From the NCBI RefSeq assembly GCF_030864005.1, contig NZ_CP132976.1, positions 6,324,001 through 6,388,000 on the forward strand: 64,000 nt of DNA, written 5' to 3'. The notes beneath the pieces are model-generated. The model searched no databases, had not been told where the DNA came from, and saw only the letters and a list, made by a program, of their open reading frames with translations. The position numbers and the translations under genes are program-made. Origin of the DNA: Achromobacter seleniivolatilans. Its GTDB lineage: Bacteria > Pseudomonadota > Gammaproteobacteria > Burkholderiales > Burkholderiaceae_B. How positions within the stretch are numbered: position 1 is the stretch's first letter; each line of letters starts with the position of its first letter. Shown piece after piece: positions 58,596 through 64,000 of this stretch.

Positions 58596-59470
58596 GCGCT
58601 AAGCATCCGCGCCGCGACGTATTGCGGCTGGGCGTGGCGATCGCCGCCGTCTGTTTGGGGTTGCCCGTGCGTGCGCAGGCGCAACAAGGGTTTATTTCAC
58701 GCAAGCTGAATGCGCCCGTGCCGGGCGGCGTAGCAATTTTGCCTCTGGGCGAGGCCGAGCGCGCGCCCGAAGTGACCTTCCTGGACCGGCGTGTGCTGGT
58801 CGTGCGAGAGGAAGGCAAGCAGTGGATCGCGGTGGTGGGTATCCCGCTGAGCGTAAAGCCCGGGGAGCAGCAGGCTGTGGTCACCGACGCGAAGGGCCAG
58901 CGCAAACTGCCGTTCAAGGTTGGGGCCAAGGAATACGTGGCGCAGCACATCACCTTGAAAAACCCGCGTCAGGTGGACCCCAACCCCGATGACATGAAGC
59001 GGATCGAACGTGAGATGGCCGAACAAAGTGCGGCCAACCGGACGTATCGGGCGGGCGTGACCCCCAGCAATCTGCTGCTGGACCGCCCGGTGAACGGCGG
59101 CCGTCTATCCAGTCCGTTCGGACTGCGCCGGTTCTTCAACGGGCAGGAACGCAACCCGCATTCGGGCCTGGACTTCGCCGTGCCCGCAGGCACGCCGATC
59201 AAGGCGCCGGCGGCGGGCATCGTGGTGTTGGTGGGGGATTATTTCTTCAATGGCAAAACGGTGTTCCTGGATCATGGCCAGGGTTTCGTCAGCATGTTCT
59301 GCCACATGTCGGCCATCGACGTGAAAGTCGGCGACGAGATCGCGCGCGGTGGCGTGGTGGGGAAAGTGGGGGCGACCGGCCGGGCAACCGGACCGCATCT
59401 GCACTGGAATGTCAGCCTGAACGACGCCCGGGTTGATCCGGCCATCTTTATCGGGGCCTTCAAGCCCTGA
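58586..59470 (+). CDS. M23-family (LytM-type) metallopeptidase
   Basis: A 294-residue exported peptidase. The N-terminus RRDVLRLGVAIAAVCLGLPVRAQAQ is a signal peptide with twin Arg; cleavage follows near residue 32. The zinc ligands are in NPHSGLDFAVP (H-x3-D) and GPHLHWNV (H-x-H), so the LytM site is intact and it probably cuts peptidoglycan cross-links. A beta domain (about 40-110) precedes it. The start is GTG 58586, overlapping the lipoprotein stop. No better start precedes the twin Arg. Confidence 0.87.
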   Translation: MPVSAKHPRRDVLRLGVAIAAVCLGLPVRAQAQQGFISRKLNAPVPGGVAILPLGEAERAPEVTFLDRRVLVVREEGKQWIAVVGIPLSVKPGEQQAVVTDAKGQRKLPFKVGAKEYVAQHITLKNPRQVDPNPDDMKRIEREMAEQSAANRTYRAGVTPSNLLLDRPVNGGRLSSPFGLRRFFNGQERNPHSGLDFAVPAGTPIKAPAAGIVVLVGDYFFNGKTVFLDHGQGFVSMFCHMSAIDVKVGDEIARGGVVGKVGATGRATGPHLHWNVSLNDARVDPAIFIGAFKP

Positions 59471-59501
59471 TCAGGGCATTGTGGCGTAATCGGGTCGCGT
59501 T

Positions 59502-59789
59502 TCAGGCCGTGGCGGTCTGTAGCGCGATCTTGTGCAGCACGAATTGGTGCATGCGCTCGGCATACTCCATTTTTTGCTGCACTTGCTGTTGGGCGGCTTC
59601 CTGCTCGTCCAGGCAATTGTCGTATTTGACCTTGGCCTCGGCATAAGTCAGGCCAGTGTTGCGCAGGCTGTTGATGAACGCCTCGCGCGACTGGTTGAGC
59701 AGGCGCAGGCCTTCCTCACCCCTGACGAATCTTCTTCGCGCAAGGGAAAGCTGGTCGGCGGCGACTTGCAACTCTTCTTTAAGATCCAT
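59502..59789 (-). CDS. Small coiled-coil protein of unknown function
   Basis: A 95-residue, all-helical, charged protein (EELQVAADQLSLARRRFVRGEEGL to EQEAAQQQVQQKMEYAERMHQ). It has no membrane segment, signal peptide or recognised motif. GAAG lies upstream of the ATG at 59789. It reads in the same direction as infA, with its start 166 bases past the infA stop. Reality is supported by its composition and by the absence of a better frame here. Function unknown. Confidence 0.6.
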   Translation of the reverse strand: MDLKEELQVAADQLSLARRRFVRGEEGLRLLNQSREAFINSLRNTGLTYAEAKVKYDNCLDEQEAAQQQVQQKMEYAERMHQFVLHKIALQTATA

Positions 59790-59955
59790 CTTGCTTCATG
59801 CGTATCCCGCCAGACGTTGCGCCTGGCTGGTAAGCGCCATTCTTTCACGAACGGACATTCCACGCATTACGGCATGTCGCGGTACGAGCTTAAGGCTCGT
59901 GCGGACGTAGGGGCAGGGCAGGGAGCCGGCCACCGGCCGGCCCTGGAGCCCTGGC

Positions 59956-60219
59956 TTAACGACGGTACTGCTGGGGACGATGCGGAGCCGGAGCGCGCTC
60001 GTCTTTGTGACGGAAGTTGATGCGGCCCTTGGTCAGGTCGTACGGCGACATTTCCAGGGTGACGCGATCGCCCGCCAGAATGCGGATACGGTGCTTGCGG
60101 ATGCGGCCGGAGGCGTAGGCGCCAACTTCGAAGCCGTTGTCCAGTTTGACGCGGTAGCGGCTATCGGGCAGCACTTCGTCAACAATGCCATCCAATTCGA
60201 TGAGTTCTTCTTTAGCCAT
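59956..60219 (-). CDS. infA: Translation initiation factor IF-1, extended form
   Basis: An 87-residue S1/OB-fold protein that binds the ribosomal A site during initiation. [29 protein letters not shown] and [24 protein letters not shown] are the IF-1 core. A 16-residue basic tail ([16 protein letters not shown]) extends beyond the usual 72 residues. Betaproteobacteria often carry two infA genes; this is the type outside the ribosomal-protein operon. AGGAG precedes the ATG by about seven bases (GGAGTAGAGA). Confidence 0.95.
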   Translation of the reverse strand: MAKEELIELDGIVDEVLPDSRYRVKLDNGFEVGAYASGRIRKHRIRILAGDRVTLEMSPYDLTKGRINFRHKDERAPAPHRPQQYRR

Positions 60220-60764
60220 TCTCTACTCCTTGATCAATACGCGCAGCCAGGCCGGCGGCATGACGCGCCGCGCAAGGCGGCATGCGCGTTGGACACAGAT
60301 AACCAGGTCCAGCGGTGTGAACGTAAAACGTTCGGGCAAGCGCGGGTAAGGGTCACGGCATCCCTGGTGGATGTCTGAAATGACGGATACTCGCGCAGCG
60401 TGGGCAATATGCGCGCGGTGCGCGGCTTAGTCGCGGCACCGTGCAAGCGCACAGCGCCGGAAGAAACGGGGTGGAGCGTCTGCTGCAATGCCGGGCGCAC
60501 ACGAATACTGCGGGTGCGGCGCGCTTGGTAGTGACAGCAGGGACGGGGTTCGCCCAAAAAAACCGGAAGCATCCTGAGTGTCTTTGGACTTACCCGGAGC
60601 AAACTCAGGGTAGTACCCGAAGGGGATACAGGTTGGCACGCAGAGTGACCGAAGCCCAGTTTTTGCGGAAAAATCACGGACTAATGTTACTGCAAAGCGC
60701 AGTGATTAGCCAGTTTTTATCTGGCGCTACCCCGTGATAGTTGTTGCTGAACGACTTTGACGGC
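60220..60764. other. 545-base region upstream of infA
   Basis: No convincing gene. It reads as a long leader/promoter region for infA. It holds the dyad GGGTAGTACCC (60608-60618) with flank CCGAAGGGGAT, close to the element at 7241-7260, and a T7 run on the minus strand (60553-60547). Two open frames of 98 and 147 codons look like GC-rich shadows. A small RNA cannot be excluded. Confidence 0.4.
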
Positions 60765-61196
60765 TCAGGTGAGCGTCTGGGCGGCGGGTTCAGGTGTTTC
60801 CTCGTAAGCCTCGGGGTGCTGGGGCAGGTTGTCCGTAATGTCAAACCAGGGCGCCTTGTGCGCCACGTGGCAGTGCGCGGCGGGTTTTACGCCTGGATCG
60901 TCGTCCAGTGCGCCCAAGGGCAGGCCGTAAACATCCGGGGTCTGATCAAAACGGCTAAGTAACGGCGTGCCGCAGGCCTCGCAAAAACCCCGGTAGTTGC
61001 CGGGCGATGAAACGTACCAGGTGACGTGGTTTTCACCTTGGGTCCAGGTGAAATCGGCGACTTGAACCGTGGCCCGGCTGCGGAAGGCAGCGCCGTGCGA
61101 CTTGCGGCACATCACGCAATGGCAATTCAAGGCGTTGGTGAGAGGACCGTTGATCTCGTACGCAACGCGGCCACACAGGCAGGAACCTTTGATCAT
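60765..61196 (-). CDS. GFA-family (glutathione-dependent formaldehyde-activating-like) protein
   Basis: A 143-residue zinc protein. KGSCLCGRVAYEI, NCHCVMCRKSHGAAF and FCEACGTPLLSRFD supply the zinc cysteines in the usual order. The family is named from formaldehyde detoxification, but most members have no proven activity. It is a single gene; its start (61196) faces the phn operon. Confidence 0.86.
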   Translation of the reverse strand: MIKGSCLCGRVAYEINGPLTNALNCHCVMCRKSHGAAFRSRATVQVADFTWTQGENHVTWYVSSPGNYRGFCEACGTPLLSRFDQTPDVYGLPLGALDDDPGVKPAAHCHVAHKAPWFDITDNLPQHPEAYEETPEPAAQTLT

Positions 61197-61326
61197 GATG
61201 ACCGCCAGGCAGGTGGGGTAATGCCTTAAATATACCCGCGTGGCTGCGCGTCGGAACGGGCTTTTATGACGGATGTCTTTCAGTCTGTTGCGGACCCCTT
61301 ATTTTCCTTTAAATGATTCGATCCTT

Positions 61327-61344
61327 GGGTCATGTCGCTGTCAT
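61327..61344 (+). promoter_or_regulatory. Candidate Pho box of the phnCDE operon
   Basis: GGGTCAT-GTCG-CTGTCAT matches the PhoB half-site layout (CTGTCAT, 4 bases, CTGTCAT), with the second half perfect and the first at five of seven. It lies 49 bases before the phnC ATG. Phosphate-starvation control of phn genes is well established. Confidence 0.55.
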
Positions 61345-61392
61345 GCGCCGAAAACAGAATGCGGCAATGACCAAACCCAAGGGGATCAAACG

Positions 61393-62235
61393 ATGACTTA
61401 CGCCATCGATGTACAAGGGCTGAGCAAAACCTTCCATGGCGGCGCTCGCGCGCTGGACGGCGTCAGCCTGCAAGTGGCCGATGGTGAGATGGTGGCCCTG
61501 CTGGGCGCCTCGGGTTCGGGCAAGTCCACCCTGTTGCGGCACCTGGCGGGTTTTGTCGCGGGCGACGCCGGGCAGGGCAGTGTCACCGTCAACGGCCAGT
61601 TGATCCAGCGTCATGGCCGGCTAAGCCGGAATGTGCGCGCCGCCCGCGCCGGTATCGGTTTTGTATTTCAGCAATTCAATCTGGTGGGCCGCTTGCCCGT
61701 CATTACCAATGTCTTGACCGGCATGCTGCCGCGCGTGCCGTTGTGGCGCAGCCTGATCCGCTGGTTTTTGCGTCATGAAGTCAAGCAAGGGCTGGAAGCG
61801 CTTGCCCAAGTTGGTATAGACGACTACGCGTTTCAGCGCGCATCCACGCTGTCAGGCGGCCAGCAACAGCGTGCCGCCATTGCCCGCACCCTGGTGCAGA
61901 ACGCGCGTGTGATTCTGGCCGATGAACCCATTGCGTCGCTGGACCCCGAGTCGTCGCGCCGCGTGATGGATACGCTGGCCCAGATCAACCGCAGCCGCAA
62001 GGTCGCGGTGGTGGTTTCGCTGCACCAGGTGGAAGTTGCGCTGCGCTACTGCCCCCGCGTGGTGGCGTTGCGTCACGGCAAGGTGGTCTATGACGGCCCG
62101 TCCGCCGACCTGACCCCGGAAATGCTGCGTGACCTGTACGGCTCTGAACTGAGTGAACTGCTACCCGAATACGCGCCTTACGTCCCCGTTGTGCCGGGCG
62201 TGGCGCCGTTGTCCCGCCTGGCGCAAGCCGCCTGA
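61393..62235 (+). CDS. phnC: Phosphonate ABC transporter ATP-binding protein
   Basis: A 280-residue ABC ATPase. Walker A is GASGSGKST, the signature [15 protein letters not shown], Walker [15 protein letters not shown], and the switch His is in [12 protein letters not shown]. The sequence type [21 protein letters not shown] is typical of PhnC. It energises uptake of phosphonates or phosphite. It starts at 61393 after GGGGATCAAACG. First gene of phnC-phnD-phnE. Confidence 0.95.
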   Translation: MTYAIDVQGLSKTFHGGARALDGVSLQVADGEMVALLGASGSGKSTLLRHLAGFVAGDAGQGSVTVNGQLIQRHGRLSRNVRAARAGIGFVFQQFNLVGRLPVITNVLTGMLPRVPLWRSLIRWFLRHEVKQGLEALAQVGIDDYAFQRASTLSGGQQQRAAIARTLVQNARVILADEPIASLDPESSRRVMDTLAQINRSRKVAVVVSLHQVEVALRYCPRVVALRHGKVVYDGPSADLTPEMLRDLYGSELSELLPEYAPYVPVVPGVAPLSRLAQAA

Positions 62236-62277
62236 TTCCTGGCCCTGTCTCTGCCCTTACATACCCCGGAGTTTTCC

Positions 62278-63261
62278 ATGCTACGCAGAACCTTCGTCAC
62301 CCTGATCGCCGCCGCCGCGCTGTCTGCGCAGGCCTACGCGCAAGACGCCAAGACGTTGAACTTCGGCATCATCTCGACCGAGTCGTCGACCAATCTGAAG
62401 TCCGTCTGGCAACCCGTTATTGATGACCTGAGCCGCGCTATCGGCGTGCCGGTCAAGCCGTTCTTCGCCTCGGACTACGCTGGCATCATCGAAGGCATGC
62501 GCTTTAACAAGGTGCAAATGGGCTGGTTTGGCAACAAATCGGCCATCGAGGCGGTGGACCGGGCCAAGGGTGAAGTGTTCGCCTCGGTCATCGACAAGGA
62601 CGGCAACCCGGGCTATTGGTCGCTCCTGATCGTCAACAAGGACAGCAACCTGAAGACCTTGGACGACGTGTTGAAAAACGGCGCCAAGCTGAGCTACGGC
62701 GCGGGTGATCCGAACTCCACGTCCGGCACCGCCGTGCCGGGGTATTACCTGTGGGCTGCCAACAAGATTGAACCCAAGACCTTCTTCAAGACGGTCCGCG
62801 CCAGCAACCACGAAGCCAACCTGCTGTCGGTCATCAACAAGCAGGTGGATGTGGCCGTCAACAACACCGAAGCGCTGGAGCGCTATCGCCTGAACACTGG
62901 CAAGGACGCCAACGACAGCGTGCGCGTGTTGTGGAAGTCGCCGCTGATTCCGGCGGACCCCCTGGTCGTGCGCAGCGATCTGCCTGCTGATCTGAAGGCG
63001 CGCATCCGCGACTTCTTCCTGAACTACGGCAAGGGCAAGGATGCGGAACGTGAAATGGCCAACCTGAAGGCGCTGACCTATCAGGGCTTCCGTGCGTCGG
63101 ACAACCAGCAACTGGTGCCGATCCGTCAGATTGAACTGGCGCGCGAAAAGGCCAAGGTAGAAGCCGACACCACGCTGGGCCAGGCCGAAAAGCAAAAGCA
63201 ATTGGCTGAACTGGACGGTAAGTTGGCCAGCCTGGGGCAACCCGCAAGCGCCAAGCAATAA
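62278..63261 (+). CDS. phnD: Phosphonate ABC transporter substrate-binding protein
   Basis: A 327-residue periplasmic binding protein with signal peptide MLRRTFVTLIAAAALSAQAYA (cleavage near 21). PhnD text: LNFGIISTESSTNLKSVWQPVI, FFASDYAGIIEGMRFNKVQMGWFG and SYGAGDPNSTSGTAVPGYYLW. The STSGT-type loop binds the phosphonate group. The lysine-rich C-terminal helix is usual. It is followed by a strong hairpin before phnE. Confidence 0.95.
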   Translation: MLRRTFVTLIAAAALSAQAYAQDAKTLNFGIISTESSTNLKSVWQPVIDDLSRAIGVPVKPFFASDYAGIIEGMRFNKVQMGWFGNKSAIEAVDRAKGEVFASVIDKDGNPGYWSLLIVNKDSNLKTLDDVLKNGAKLSYGAGDPNSTSGTAVPGYYLWAANKIEPKTFFKTVRASNHEANLLSVINKQVDVAVNNTEALERYRLNTGKDANDSVRVLWKSPLIPADPLVVRSDLPADLKARIRDFFLNYGKGKDAEREMANLKALTYQGFRASDNQQLVPIRQIELAREKAKVEADTTLGQAEKQKQLAELDGKLASLGQPASAKQ

Positions 63262-63270
63262 GTCTTGCCG

Positions 63271-63306
63271 CAGGAGCTGGCGCGCCGCAGGGCGCGCCAG
63301 CTCCTG
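63271..63306 (+). other. 16-bp hairpin between phnD and phnE
   Basis: A perfect 16-bp stem (63271-63286 with 63291-63306) and loop GCAG, starting nine bases after the phnD stop, with no T-run. Such elements after binding-protein genes usually protect the upstream mRNA and reduce expression of the permease, giving excess binding protein. Confidence 0.8.
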
Positions 63307-63340
63307 CCCATCTGAATCTTCTTAAGCGGATTGTCCCTCA

Positions 63341-64000
63341 ATGAATCTAGCCACGCACTCATCTCGCCTGCCTGCTGCGCCGCGCTCGTCGTTGCCCGTC
63401 CTGCTTGTGTGGGCCGTTGTGTTAGCGCTGCTTGTCATGTCGTGGCAGGGCGCCGACATGCGGCCCATGGATCTGCTGCGTGATTCGGGCAACATGGCCC
63501 AATTCGCCGCCGACTTTTTCCCGCCCAATTTCCGCGACTGGCGCATGTACCTGGACGAGATGATCGTCACGGTGCAGATCGCGGTGTGGGGTACGTTCCT
63601 GGCGGTTGTGCTGGCGGTGCCGTTGGGCCTGCTGTGCTCATCCAACATGGTCCCCGCCTGGGTCTACCAGCCGATGCGCCGCCTGATGGACGCGTGCCGC
63701 GCCATCAACGAAATGGTGTTTGCGATGCTGTTCATCGTGGCCGTCGGGCTGGGTCCGTTTGCCGGTGTGCTGGCCTTGTGGGTGCACACCACGGGCGTGC
63801 TGGCCAAGCTGTTCTCAGAAGCCGTGGAAGCCATTGATCCGCGCCCCGTCGAAGGCGTGCGTGCAACCGGCGCAAACGCTCTGGAAGAGATTGTTTACGG
63901 CGTGATTCCGCAAGTGCTGCCGCTGTGGATTTCGTATTCGCTGTACCGATTTGAATCCAACGTGCGGTCGGCATCGGTGGTTGGCATCGTAGGCGCGGGC
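63341..64000 (+). CDS. phnE: Phosphonate ABC transporter permease, N-terminal part (cut by window edge)
   Basis: The first 220 codons of an inner-membrane permease, open to the window end. The first helix is at about 17-35. The region [34 protein letters not shown] is typical of PhnE, and [24 protein letters not shown] is the EAA loop that contacts PhnC. It starts at ATG 63341; no strong ribosome site is seen. Truncation is by the window only. Confidence 0.93.
   Translation, partial: MNLATHSSRLPAAPRSSLPVLLVWAVVLALLVMSWQGADMRPMDLLRDSGNMAQFAADFFPPNFRDWRMYLDEMIVTVQIAVWGTFLAVVLAVPLGLLCSSNMVPAWVYQPMRRLMDACRAINEMVFAMLFIVAVGLGPFAGVLALWVHTTGVLAKLFSEAVEAIDPRPVEGVRATGANALEEIVYGVIPQVLPLWISYSLYRFESNVRSASVVGIVGAG

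Overview
The window is chromosomal DNA of a GC-rich betaproteobacterium. Protein families, gene orders (queA-tgt-yajC-secD-secF; miaB-phoH-ybeY-corC-lnt; tkt-gap-pgk) and the style of the proteins suggest Alcaligenaceae, close to Achromobacter or Bordetella. That placement is inference from the genes; no rRNA gene is present. I count 63 protein genes, two of them cut by the window edges, and six tRNA genes. There is no transposase, integrase, prophage module or CRISPR array, so this is mostly stable core genome with a few accessory islets.

Layout: 0-2.2 kb holds the start of bioB and a PAS/LuxR regulator. 2.3-3.2 kb holds a tandemly duplicated tRNA trio (Ala-Glu-Asp twice) read leftward. 3.5-10.2 kb has an aldo/keto reductase and the leftward miaB-phoH-ybeY-corC-lnt operon (tRNA modification, rRNA maturation, lipoprotein acylation). 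10.3-13.4 kb has a PAP2 phosphatase, an alanyl-tRNA editing enzyme with a glyoxalase-like gene, and a HigBA-type toxin-antitoxin pair. 13.5-19.5 kb is the queuosine/Sec block. 19.7-31.7 kb mixes transport, cell wall, uracil salvage, siroheme, an inner-membrane/ribosome-hibernation-type trio (DUF883, holin-like, YqjK-like), ubiD, a lytic transglycosylase and an aminotransferase. 31.8-37.1 kb has maeB, a patatin and a barstar homologue, and rsmE. 37.2-43.6 kb is tkt-gap-pgk followed by a SulP transporter. 43.5-49.1 kb is a tightly coupled leftward operon: a PHA-synthase-like DUF3141 protein, pta, ackA and fabI, with an FNR-type box upstream. 49.3-55.9 kb holds two GSTs, a cupin, cbpA-cbpM, azlC-azlD, a DsbA-like protein and a Pit phosphate transporter. 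56.0-57.3 kb is an isolated dltD homologue overlapping a 41-residue membrane microprotein. 57.5-61.2 kb has mogA, a lipoprotein with an M23 peptidase, infA and a GFA protein. 61.3-64 kb is phnC-phnD-phnE behind a candidate Pho box.

The strongest lead for something undescribed is the dltD/microprotein pair. The 41-residue product overlaps dltD by ATGA, has one membrane helix and ends in YSKF. That resembles the C-terminal aromatic motif of Gram-positive DltX, the partner that carries D-alanine between DltB and DltD. Here it sits with a DltD that keeps a Ser/Asp/His set, but without dltA, dltB or dltC. The second lead is the DUF3141 protein: a Cys-Asp-His PHA-synthase-like core fused to a histone-H1-like Lys/Ala tail, at the head of an acetate-fermentation operon. 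Many intergenic spaces inside operons carry strong hairpins (yajC/secD, secD/secF, gap/pgk, phnD/phnE) that probably set relative expression.
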